Source: Marinibacterium profundimaris (GTDB lineage: Bacteria > Pseudomonadota > Alphaproteobacteria > Rhodobacterales > Rhodobacteraceae). Taken from it: 64,000 nt of DNA. A program made the position numbers and the translations under genes. Location: assembly GCF_002210095.1 (NCBI RefSeq), contig NZ_AQQR01000007.1, positions 124,001 through 188,000 on the forward strand, read 5' to 3'. The notes under the pieces were generated by a model, which was not told the DNA's origin, searched no databases, and was given only the letters and a program-made list of their open reading frames with translations. The stretch's first letter is position 1; each line of letters opens with the position of its first letter. Below are positions 1-7,460 of this stretch, in pieces.

Positions 1-1
1 G

Positions 2-244
2 TTGGCGAAGATCGCCGAGTGCAACATCCGCAACTACACGATTTTCCTGCGCGAGCCGGAGAACCTGCTGTTCGCGACATTCGAATACCACGGCGACGAC
101 TGGGAAGCGGATGCCGCGAAGATGGCCGCCGACGAGGAAACCCAGCGCTGGTGGGCCGTCTGCATGCCCTGCCAGGTCCCGTTGGACAGCCGGAAGGAGG
201 GCGATTGGTGGGCCGACATGGAGGAAGTGTTCCATGCCGATTGA
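2..244 (+). CDS. L-fucose/L-rhamnose mutarotase family protein (DUF718), 5' truncated
   Basis: C-terminal 80 residues of a small sugar mutarotase, cut by the window edge; the family is usually about 105-115 residues, so some 25-30 are missing. The stretch RNYTIFL, the FEYHGDDW segment and the tryptophan-rich tail (RWW, GDWW, EEVFH) are typical of RhaM/L-fucose mutarotases, which interconvert alpha and beta pyranose anomers so that the next dehydrogenase or isomerase receives the right form. The following oxidoreductase gene starts inside its last codons, so it belongs to the deoxysugar operon. The L-fuconate dehydratase-like gene downstream favours L-fucose as substrate over L-rhamnose (inference). 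Confidence 0.8.
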   Translation: MAKIAECNIRNYTIFLREPENLLFATFEYHGDDWEADAAKMAADEETQRWWAVCMPCQVPLDSRKEGDWWADMEEVFHAD

Positions 245-1280
245 CCTGCAGCAGGAGTGGGACGGCCCCACGACCCGCCGCCCCATCGTCATCTTCGGCG
301 CCGGCTCCATCGTGCGCGACGCTCACCTGCCGGCGTGGAACGCCGGGGGATACACCGTCGCCGGGATCACCGACCCCGACCACGCCAAGGCGCAGGCCCT
401 GGCGGCCGAACACGGCACGGTCGCCCTGAGTGTCGACGAGGCACTGGCCGTGGAAGACGCCGTCTTCGACCTGGCCACGCCGCCCACCGCCCATGCCTCG
501 ATCCTGGGCTCCCTGCCCGAGGGCGCGCCGGCCCTCGTCCAGAAGCCCATGGGCGCGGACCTGAAAGGCGCCTCCGAGGTGCTGGACATCTGCGAGGCCA
601 GGGGGCTTCAGGCCGCGATGAACTTCCAGCTGCGTTTCGCGCCGATGGCTGTCGCGCTGAAAGACGCCATCGACAAGGGCCTTTTGGGCCGCGTGGTGGA
701 TATCGAGATGCACGGCGTGCTGGCCACGCCCTGGGGGCTCTGGGAATTCCTCGAGGGCCTGCCCCGGATCGAGATCACCATGCATTCGATCCATTACCTC
801 GACCTGATCCGCCACCTTCTGGGCGATCCGCAGGGCATCCACGCCAAGACCATTGGCCATCCGTCCCACAAGATGGCCCAGACGCGCACCGCCGCGATCC
901 TCGACTATGGCGAGGACATCCGCTGTGTCCTGAGCGTCAACCACGACTGGGACTACGGCCGCCCCCACCAGGCCTGCGAGATGCGCATCGCCGGGACCGA
1001 GGGCGCCGCCTACATGAAGCTGGGCGTCAATCTCGACTACCCCAAGGGAGAGCCGGACGTCCTGCAGATCCACACCGGCGGGCAATGGCACGACATTCCC
1101 TTGCGCGGATCGTGGTTCACCGAGAGCTTCACCGCCCGGATGCACAACCTGCAACGCGCCGCCGCCGGCGAGGACACCCTGATCGCGCCCGTCCAGGACG
1201 GCTGGCGCACCATGGCGCTGGTCGAGGCGGCCTATGCCTCGTCGGCCGCGCCCATGACCCCAATCGAGAAGAGGCCCTGA
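234..1280 (+). CDS. Gfo/Idh/MocA family NAD(P)-dependent oxidoreductase
   Basis: 348 residues. An N-terminal Rossmann fold shows the glycine-rich loop [14 protein letters not shown] (about residues 18-31). The family's EKP motif appears as QKP (VQKPMGADL, about residue 101), keeping the lysine but replacing the glutamate. The C-terminal half is the alpha/beta sheet domain of the family. An in-frame start exists at 111, but the ATG at 234 is preferred because it overlaps the mutarotase stop (242-244) and begins just before the conserved fold. Members oxidise sugars, inositols or sugar acids. Here it may supply the sugar or sugar-acid dehydrogenase step of the deoxysugar pathway, but the exact substrate cannot be read from sequence. 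Confidence 0.85.
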   Translation: MPIDLQQEWDGPTTRRPIVIFGAGSIVRDAHLPAWNAGGYTVAGITDPDHAKAQALAAEHGTVALSVDEALAVEDAVFDLATPPTAHASILGSLPEGAPALVQKPMGADLKGASEVLDICEARGLQAAMNFQLRFAPMAVALKDAIDKGLLGRVVDIEMHGVLATPWGLWEFLEGLPRIEITMHSIHYLDLIRHLLGDPQGIHAKTIGHPSHKMAQTRTAAILDYGEDIRCVLSVNHDWDYGRPHQACEMRIAGTEGAAYMKLGVNLDYPKGEPDVLQIHTGGQWHDIPLRGSWFTESFTARMHNLQRAAAGEDTLIAPVQDGWRTMALVEAAYASSAAPMTPIEKRP

Positions 1281-1732
1281 TGGAACGCGCCCGATACCTT
1301 GAAGATTACGAGATCGGCGAAAGCCGCGAGACATACGGACGGACGATCACCGAGACCGATTTCGTCGTCCATGCCGGTCATACCGGGGACTTCTTTCCGC
1401 ATCACATGGACAAGGAGTTCATGGCGAAATCGGAATTCGGCGGCCGCATTGCCCATGGCACGATGATCTTCGCCATCGGCGTTGGCCTCACGGCGACCGA
1501 GATCAACCCGCTTGCCTTCTCCTACGGCTACGACCGCCTGCGCTTCGTCCGCCCTGTGCTGATCGGCGACACGATCCGCACCCGCGTCACCGCGGCACGG
1601 AAAGAGGACGACCCGAAGCGCCCGAACTCCGGCAAGCTGTTCGAGAAGGTCGAGGTGCTGAACCAGCGCGACGAGGTCGTTCTGGTCTGTGAACATATCT
1701 ACATCGTTGAAAAGAAAGAAGTGATGGCATGA
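1280..1732 (+). CDS. MaoC-like (hot-dog fold) dehydratase
   Basis: 150 residues, starting at an ATG that overlaps the preceding stop (TGATG). It reads as a single hot-dog domain of the MaoC/(R)-hydratase type. The segment [17 protein letters not shown] matches the family's catalytic Asp/His region (typically D-x4-H), followed by GGRIAHGTM, the family's hydration motif. Such enzymes hydrate enoyl-CoA or dehydrate hydroxyacyl/mesaconyl-type substrates. A MaoC protein is not part of the textbook L-fucose route, so it may act on a downstream acid or on a second substrate served by this operon. It ends four bases into the SDR gene (ATGA overlap), so co-translation is likely. Confidence 0.85.
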   Translation: MERARYLEDYEIGESRETYGRTITETDFVVHAGHTGDFFPHHMDKEFMAKSEFGGRIAHGTMIFAIGVGLTATEINPLAFSYGYDRLRFVRPVLIGDTIRTRVTAARKEDDPKRPNSGKLFEKVEVLNQRDEVVLVCEHIYIVEKKEVMA

Positions 1733-2448
1733 GCGATATCACCGGTCAGACAGTTCTGATCACCGCTGCCGCGCAGGGGATCGGCCGCGCCTCGGCCGAG
1801 GCCTTCATCGCCGCCGGGTGCAACGTCTGGGCGACCGATCTGAACGCCGAGGCCCTTGCCGGGCTGGACTGCGAGACCGCGAAGCTGGACGTGCTGGATG
1901 CCGGCGCCGTCGGCGCGCTGGTCGACAGGATCGGTGCGGTCGACGTGCTCTTCAACTGTGCGGGCGTCGTGCATGGCGGCTCGATCCTCGAGGCGCCCGA
2001 GAGCGATCTGGATTTCGCCTTCGACCTCAACGTCAAGGCGATGGTGCGCACCATCAAGGCCGTGCTGCCCGGCATGCTGGAGCGTGGGCAGGGCGCGATC
2101 ATCAACATGAGCTCGGTCGCGTCCTCCATCAAGGGCGTGCCGAACCGCTTTGCCTATTCCGCCACGAAGGCCGCCGTTCTGGGCCTGACCAAGTCGGTTG
2201 CCGCCGACTACGTGGCCCAGGGCATCCGCTGCAACGCGATCTGCCCGGGCACCGTGCAATCGCCGTCGCTGGACGAGCGGCTGGCGGCAACGGGCGACTA
2301 CGACAAGGCCCGCGCCGATTTCATCGCCCGCCAGCCCATGGGCCGCATCGGCGAGCCGCACGAAATCGCCGATCTCGCCGTGCAGCTTGCCGGCGCAACC
2401 TACACCACCGGCCAGGCCGTCTGCATCGACGGCGGCTGGACCATCTGA
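1729..2448 (+). CDS. SDR family dehydrogenase, probable 2-keto-3-deoxy-L-fuconate dehydrogenase
   Basis: 239 residues, classical short-chain dehydrogenase. The cofactor motif is [10 protein letters not shown] (residues 11-20) instead of TGxxxGIG, as in the BDH2/DHRS6 branch. NCAGVV follows the nucleotide fold, the catalytic serine lies in MSSVASS, and the Tyr/Lys pair in YSATKAAV. From memory, the central stretch ([28 protein letters not shown]) matches BDH2-type enzymes closely. That branch includes bacterial 2-keto-3-deoxy-L-fuconate 4-dehydrogenases, which make 2,4-diketo-3-deoxy-L-fuconate. The flanking hydrolase and dehydratase genes support this role. Translation is coupled to the MaoC gene by ATGA. 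Confidence 0.85.
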   Translation: MSDITGQTVLITAAAQGIGRASAEAFIAAGCNVWATDLNAEALAGLDCETAKLDVLDAGAVGALVDRIGAVDVLFNCAGVVHGGSILEAPESDLDFAFDLNVKAMVRTIKAVLPGMLERGQGAIINMSSVASSIKGVPNRFAYSATKAAVLGLTKSVAADYVAQGIRCNAICPGTVQSPSLDERLAATGDYDKARADFIARQPMGRIGEPHEIADLAVQLAGATYTTGQAVCIDGGWTI

Positions 2449-2460
2449 GGGATCTGACAC

Positions 2461-3303
2461 ATGAAACTTCTCCGCTACGGCGCACCCGGCGCTGAAAAGC
2501 CCGGCCTGCTGCATGACGGCGCAATCCGTGACCTGTCCGGCATTGTCCCCGACATCGCCGGGGACGCGATCGGCCCCGAGGGCATCGCGAAGATCGCGGC
2601 AACCGACCCGACGACGCTGCCGCTGGTCGACGGCGACCCGCGTCTGGGCCCCTGCGTTGCGGGCACCGGCAAGTTCATCTGCATCGGCCTGAACTATTCC
2701 GACCACGCCGCCGAAACCGGCGCGACGGTTCCGGACGAGCCGATCATCTTCATGAAGGCCACCTCGGCCATCTGCGGGCCGAACGACCCCATCGTCATTC
2801 CCCGCAACTCGGAAAAGACCGACTGGGAGGTCGAGCTGGCCGTGATCATCGGCAAGCCCGGCAAGTACATCGCCGAGGCGGACGCGATGGATCACGTGGC
2901 CGGCTTCGCCGTGACCAACGACGTCAGCGAACGCGCCTTCCAGATCGAGCGCGAGGGCCAGTGGACCAAGGGCAAGAGCTGCGACAACTTCGGCCAGATC
3001 GGCCCCTGGCTGGTGACCCCGGACGAGGTCGCCGACGTGCAGGACCTGCCCATGTGGCTGACCGTGAACGGCGAATCCATGCAGAACGGGTCGACCAACA
3101 CGATGGTTTTCGGTGTGAAGTACCTGGTCAGCTACCTGTCGCAGTTCATGTCGCTGCAGGCCGGTGACGTGATCTCGACCGGGACGCCTCCGGGTGTGGG
3201 CCTTGGCCTGACCCCGCAGCGGTACCTCAAACCCGGCGACGTGGTCGAACTGGGCATCGAGGGGCTGGGCGCGCAGCGCCAGGACGTGGTGGCCGAAGCA
3301 TGA
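2461..3303 (+). CDS. Fumarylacetoacetate hydrolase (FAH) family protein, probable 2,4-diketo-3-deoxy-L-fuconate hydrolase
   Basis: 280 residues. The N-terminal arm (MKLLRYGAPGAEKPG) is that of the bacterial FAH/ureidoglycolate-lyase-like branch. The catalytic domain starts near FICIGLNYSDHAAE. Metal ligands are expected from DWEVELAVIIG (about residues 122-132) and from the aspartate in VTNDVSERAFQ. The C-terminal signature STGTPPGVG is intact. In the non-phosphorylative fucose/rhamnose pathway such an enzyme cleaves the 2,4-diketo acid to pyruvate and lactate. It starts 12 bases after the SDR gene and overlaps the enolase gene by ATGA, so all three are one transcription unit. Confidence 0.85.
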   Translation: MKLLRYGAPGAEKPGLLHDGAIRDLSGIVPDIAGDAIGPEGIAKIAATDPTTLPLVDGDPRLGPCVAGTGKFICIGLNYSDHAAETGATVPDEPIIFMKATSAICGPNDPIVIPRNSEKTDWEVELAVIIGKPGKYIAEADAMDHVAGFAVTNDVSERAFQIEREGQWTKGKSCDNFGQIGPWLVTPDEVADVQDLPMWLTVNGESMQNGSTNTMVFGVKYLVSYLSQFMSLQAGDVISTGTPPGVGLGLTPQRYLKPGDVVELGIEGLGAQRQDVVAEA

Positions 3304-4574
3304 GCCGGATCACCGGGCTCAGGACCTGGGATCTGCGCTTTCCGTCGGAAGGCGGGCTGGACGGGTCCGATGCCATGAACCCCGATCCGGTCTACTCGGC
3401 GGCCTACGTGGCGCTTGAGACCGACGGGGGCCATGAGGGCCACGGGCTGACCTTCACCATCGGGCGGGGCAACGAGCTGTGCGTGGCGGCGATCAAGGCG
3501 CTGGCCCCGCAGGTCGTGGGCCGCGATACCGATGACATCCTGGCCGATCCGGGCGCCTTCTGGCGCGCGGTGACCGGCGACAGCCAGCTGCGCTGGGTCG
3601 GGCCCGAAAAGGGCGTGATCCACCTTGCGGCAGGGGCCGTGATCAACGCGGTCTGGGACCTGATGGCGCGCGAGGCGGGCAAACCCGTCTGGCGCTTCGT
3701 CGCAGAGATGTCGCCAGAGCAGCTCGTGAAGATCCCCGATTTCCGCTACATGACGGACTACCTGGATCCGGGCGAGGCGCTTGAGATTCTGCAGCAGGCC
3801 GAAGGTGGCAAGGCCGACCGGATCGGCACGCTGCTGGCCGAGGGCTATCCCTGCTACACGACATCGGCCGGCTGGCTGGGCTATCCCGACGACAAGCTGC
3901 GCCGCCTGTGCCGCGAGGCCCGGGACAGCGGGTTCACCCATGTGAAGATGAAGGTGGGCCGCGATCTCGACGATGACATCCGCCGCCTGACCATCGCGCG
4001 CGAAGAGCTGGGCTCCGACGTCACGATGATGATCGACGCCAACCAGGTCTGGGAGGTCGGCCAGGCCATCGACTGGGTGAAACAGCTGTCCTTCGCCCGG
4101 CCCTGGTTCATCGAGGAACCGACCAGCCCGGACGACGTGCTGGGCCACAAGGCGATCCGCGAGGCGGTTCACCCGGTCAAGGTCGCCACGGGCGAGATGT
4201 GCCAGAACCGCGTGATGTTCAAGCAGTTCATCGCGGCCGGTGCCATCGACGTGGTGCAGATCGATTCCTGCCGCCTGGGCGGGCTGAACGAGGTGCTCGC
4301 CGTGCAGCTGATGGCCGCGAAGGCCGGGCTGCCGGTCTGGCCGCATGCCGGGGGCGTGGGGCTGTGCGAATACGTGCAGCACCTGTCGATGATCGACTAC
4401 GTGGCCGTGGCCGGCACCAAGGACGGCCGGGTGACCGAGTTCGTCGATCACCTGCACGAGCATTTCACCGATCCCTGCCGGGTCGAGAACGGCGCCTACC
4501 TTGCGCCGGAAGCCCCGGGCTTCTCGATCGAGATCAGGGAAGAGACACGCGCGGCCTTCGACGTCACGGGCTGA
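3300..4574 (+). CDS. L-fuconate dehydratase-like enolase-superfamily enzyme
   Basis: 424 residues, close to the roughly 440 of characterised L-fuconate dehydratases. It carries the mandelate-racemase-type layout: lysine pair in HVKMKVGRD; metal ligands Asp in MMIDANQVW, Glu in WFIEEPTSPDD and Glu in VATGEMCQN; and a base His in VWPHAGGVGL. The N-terminal capping domain begins at ITGLRTWDLRFP. The reaction removes water from L-fuconate to give 2-keto-3-deoxy-L-fuconate, the substrate of the SDR encoded upstream. Neighbouring genes and the motif set make L-fuconate more likely than L-rhamnonate or galactarate. It is the last gene of the operon and overlaps the FAH gene by four bases. Confidence 0.88.
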   Translation: MSRITGLRTWDLRFPSEGGLDGSDAMNPDPVYSAAYVALETDGGHEGHGLTFTIGRGNELCVAAIKALAPQVVGRDTDDILADPGAFWRAVTGDSQLRWVGPEKGVIHLAAGAVINAVWDLMAREAGKPVWRFVAEMSPEQLVKIPDFRYMTDYLDPGEALEILQQAEGGKADRIGTLLAEGYPCYTTSAGWLGYPDDKLRRLCREARDSGFTHVKMKVGRDLDDDIRRLTIAREELGSDVTMMIDANQVWEVGQAIDWVKQLSFARPWFIEEPTSPDDVLGHKAIREAVHPVKVATGEMCQNRVMFKQFIAAGAIDVVQIDSCRLGGLNEVLAVQLMAAKAGLPVWPHAGGVGLCEYVQHLSMIDYVAVAGTKDGRVTEFVDHLHEHFTDPCRVENGAYLAPEAPGFSIEIREETRAAFDVTG

Positions 4575-4590
4575 GGCGCGCGCCAAAGGG

Positions 4591-4615
4591 CCGCCTCGGA
4601 TTGTCTCCGGGGCGG
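4591..4615 (+). terminator. Weak terminator-like stem-loop after the deoxysugar operon
   Basis: CCGCCTCGG (4591-4599) and CCGGGGCGG (4607-4615) form a 9-bp stem with one G-T pair and a 7-base loop, 17 bases after the stop. There is no T run, so factor-independent termination is uncertain. The rest of 4575-4830 holds no convincing gene. Confidence 0.3.
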
Positions 4616-4804
4616 TGCCGTGTCGTGTCACAGGGTGGAGAGAAGAGGCGGCGCCGCCGGATCGGAGGATGGGACGGGCGTCACCCCGCCCCCCTGGGAC
4701 GTCGTCGGGGGGAACCCCTTAGGCTCCCTGTCTCCTGTCGTGCGACGGCGGGCGCAACCCCGCCGAAGGATCGATCGCCGGCCGGTTTAGGCCGGTAATG
4801 TTAA

Positions 4805-4824
4805 CGCGGGCCGACCGGCCCGCG
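4805..4824 (-). terminator. Hairpin following the amine oxidase gene
   Basis: CGCGGGCC (4805-4812) and GGCCCGCG (4817-4824) make a perfect 8-bp stem with loop GACC, seven bases beyond the amine oxidase stop. The minus strand then reads TTAACATTA, a mildly AT-rich tail. Position between two convergent operons supports a terminator. Confidence 0.45.
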
Positions 4825-4830
4825 CGTTGC

Positions 4831-6750
4831 TTACTCGGCGGCGCAGCAGCTCGCCTCGTTCTTCTCGGCCGGCAGGTCGAGGCAGGGGTTCATGTCGAAG
4901 AACCCGTTGGGCATCAGCATGAAGCCGCAGGAGATCACCGGCTGCACCGGGAAATCCTCGAGCCGGACGTTGTGGTGCAGGCCGAAGACATGCCAGGCGA
5001 CCACGTCCTTGCCGTCGATGGAATTGCCCCGCTCGGCCGCCTTGTGGACGCCCTGCGACCCGTCCGAATGGTTCATGAAATCGCCGGCCGGGAAACGTTC
5101 GTCGGCATGGTATTCCGACAGCCACAGGTGGTTGTAGATGAACGGCATGCGCGCGCCCGAGGGACCTTCGGGATTGTTGAAGGGCGTGACCGCGTGCGAG
5201 GGCTCGAGTTTATAGGCGGTGGGCTTGCCCATGTAGTTGGTCTTGTCCGAGCTCGCGAATTTCCAGTAGCGCTGCTTCTCCGGCGCGATGGTGCGGCCGC
5301 ATTCCTTGTCCAGCTTGGTCTCTTCCACGAAGAACGCATTGCCATATGGGTTGTCGGGCCCCATCGGCAGCGCCTGCGTGTTGCATTCGAAGACCTGATT
5401 CTCGTCGCCGTCGATCGACAGGTCCAGCCGCGCCACGAACAGGTGCTGGTGGATCTGCCCGATCACGCCCGGTGCGACCTCGGTGCCGAAACGCATGTCG
5501 GTCTCGGGCGTCTTGCCGACCGTGTTGATGATGCCGGTGGCCTTCATCTCGAACTCGATCTTCCCGTCGAGGTAGAAGTACCAGTAGGACGCGTATTCAT
5601 AGTTCCCCACCGTCGAGATCGACGAGATCACGAGGCGCCGGCCGCGGCGCACCTCGGTCTTGTCGGTCCGGAAATCCCAGTGCTTCCAGAGGATGCCGGT
5701 GTCTTCCTCGTGGATGCAGATCGCGTTCCTGATGGTCTCCGACGTGCCCTCGATGCCCGGGATCTCGGCGTCGAGGTAGTGGATGACGCCCAGGCAGTCG
5801 CAGCCCAGTTCCAGCGAATTGGCCAGCTTGCCCAGCCCGTATTCGCCGATGTCGAAGACGTTCTTGCGCGCGTGCTGCGCGTCGGGCGCGCCGTAGGGCA
5901 CCACCATTTCCGCAATCGACGCGCGGTAAAGGACGGGGCGGTCGGCATAGCGGATGTCATGCAGTGTCAGGCCCTCGCGGCCGTTGAAGCCGATCAGGAT
6001 CGACCAGTCGTGCCACTTGATCGTGCGGCCTTCCATGGTGAAGGTCACGCCCTCGGGCTGGACCACGTCGATGGGGCGCAGGTCCTCGCGCATCTCGTCG
6101 ATGAACTGGGCGTCGTAGTTGACCTCCATCTCGGGCACCGGCACGGCGCCGTAATCGTCGACGCGGATGACCTCCATCTTCTTGATGTCCACGACCGGGT
6201 TCAGCCCTTCGATCGGGTGGGCGTAAAGGTTGTCGTCGGGGCGCATCCGGACCCAGCAGAAGGTATGGGCCAGGTGCTTGCCCTCTTCGCCCTCGACATC
6301 GAAATTGCCGGCCGACCAGGGATCGACGCAGACCAGGTCCAGGTCCTCGATCCCGCGTTTCCTGCAGGCCTCGATGAAATCGGGATGCGCCTTGACCGTG
6401 TCCTCGATCTGCATGAATTCCTCGAGCATGATCATCGGGCGCGCCTCGGGGAAATGCTCCTCGCGGGAGATCGCGCCGTCGGTCAGCGAGACGATGAAGC
6501 GCCAGACGCCGATCTTGCCGGGGCGGAAGGTGTTGACCCGCGCCGTGCGCTTGGGCGTCTCGCCGCCCTGCTGCCAGGCCCGGACCGAACCCTTCTCGGG
6601 CTCCTTCAGTTCGATCGTCTCGAAGCGCAGGTCCGCGCCGCCCATGTGGCCGCGCACGAGGCGGGCGGCCTTTTCGATCTCCGAGGCGGACAGCGGGTCC
6701 AGGGGATGGCTGACCTTCGTGTTGAAGGCGGTGGTGTCGGCGATGTTCAT
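4831..6750 (-). CDS. Copper-containing primary amine oxidase (TPQ enzyme)
   Basis: 639 residues, the length of Arthrobacter-type phenylethylamine/histamine oxidases. The active-site consensus N-Y-(D/E)-Y is present as TVGNYEY; Tyr384 would self-process to topaquinone. Copper ligands are His434 and His436 (QIHQHLF) plus His593 (LHHNVRLEDFPVQP), and the catalytic base is Asp300 (VFDIGEYG). These positions sit within two or three residues of those I recall for the Arthrobacter enzyme. No signal peptide is seen, so it should be cytoplasmic. It oxidises a primary amine to aldehyde, ammonia and hydrogen peroxide; the substrate is unknown. The C-terminus ends in ASCCAAE, an unusual vicinal cysteine pair. 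Single-gene unit, convergent with the deoxysugar operon. Confidence 0.93.
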   Translation of the reverse strand: MNIADTTAFNTKVSHPLDPLSASEIEKAARLVRGHMGGADLRFETIELKEPEKGSVRAWQQGGETPKRTARVNTFRPGKIGVWRFIVSLTDGAISREEHFPEARPMIMLEEFMQIEDTVKAHPDFIEACRKRGIEDLDLVCVDPWSAGNFDVEGEEGKHLAHTFCWVRMRPDDNLYAHPIEGLNPVVDIKKMEVIRVDDYGAVPVPEMEVNYDAQFIDEMREDLRPIDVVQPEGVTFTMEGRTIKWHDWSILIGFNGREGLTLHDIRYADRPVLYRASIAEMVVPYGAPDAQHARKNVFDIGEYGLGKLANSLELGCDCLGVIHYLDAEIPGIEGTSETIRNAICIHEEDTGILWKHWDFRTDKTEVRRGRRLVISSISTVGNYEYASYWYFYLDGKIEFEMKATGIINTVGKTPETDMRFGTEVAPGVIGQIHQHLFVARLDLSIDGDENQVFECNTQALPMGPDNPYGNAFFVEETKLDKECGRTIAPEKQRYWKFASSDKTNYMGKPTAYKLEPSHAVTPFNNPEGPSGARMPFIYNHLWLSEYHADERFPAGDFMNHSDGSQGVHKAAERGNSIDGKDVVAWHVFGLHHNVRLEDFPVQPVISCGFMLMPNGFFDMNPCLDLPAEKNEASCCAAE

Positions 6751-6905
6751 GGCTCTCTCTCCTGTCCGGGCTTTTGAGGGTCAGCCTAAGGGACGGGCGC
6801 AGGAAAGCCAGAAAAGACGCCGCATTCCGCGGCGGTGCGGGCGCGCAGATGGTCAATTTGCGGGCGCGGGCAGGGCGGTTGGCCCGATTTTCGGACCAAA
6901 CCGGC

Positions 6906-7457
6906 CTAGCGCAGGCCGTTCTGCGCGATCTCGGTCGCCAGCCGGGTGATTGCCGTGCCCCGCGCCGCGACGATGCCGCCGGGCGTGACCGGATCGGCCA
7001 GCGGGACCGAGAAGGAGAACCGCCGCGCGCGGTCGCGCCCGCCGGTCTCGGGCGCCACGAAATACTGGCCCGAAAGCAGGAAGACGCCATCGTCGGTGGC
7101 CAGGAAATCCTCGACCCGCACGTCGACGCGGGCGTCGGGCAGGGACCGGAACGGCCAGGGCGCGGGGGCTGCGATCGACCCGGTGATCGTGCCCAGGTCG
7201 CGCGCCAGTTGCAGGGTCACCGCGCGCTCCGGATCGTCGGCCCAGAGCGGCCCCAGCGGGGTGATCGCGCCATCGGCCTTGCGGACGCTGATCTCCTGGT
7301 CCGACCCGTAGGCCGGCAGCGAGACCGGCACGATTTCGATGCCGCGGTAGCCTGTCGATACGCGCTGGTCGGGCAGGGGCGGCGAGACGCCGTAGCGCTG
7401 GTCCGAACTGCAGGCGGCCAGGGTGAAACCGATCAGGAGTGCCAGGAGAAGGCGCAT
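6906..7457 (-). CDS. pqiC: PqiC-type outer-membrane lipoprotein of the PqiABC transport system
   Basis: 183 residues. The N-terminus MRLLLALLIGFTLAAC carries a lipobox (LAAC, Cys16), so it is a lipoprotein. The rest matches the ABC-auxiliary/PqiC (DUF330) family in length and in its RGIEIVPVSLPAY opening. In E. coli PqiC anchors the periplasm-spanning PqiB tube at the outer membrane. The gene is the last of the operon, three bases after pqiB. Confidence 0.85.
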   Translation of the reverse strand: MRLLLALLIGFTLAACSSDQRYGVSPPLPDQRVSTGYRGIEIVPVSLPAYGSDQEISVRKADGAITPLGPLWADDPERAVTLQLARDLGTITGSIAAPAPWPFRSLPDARVDVRVEDFLATDDGVFLLSGQYFVAPETGGRDRARRFSFSVPLADPVTPGGIVAARGTAITRLATEIAQNGLR

Positions 7458-7460
7458 GGG

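Noticed and set aside
111-233. Upstream start (111) for the Gfo/Idh/MocA gene
   Set aside because: The extra residues overlap the mutarotase in another frame and are Arg/Pro-rich; ATG 234 fits the fold and operon overlap.
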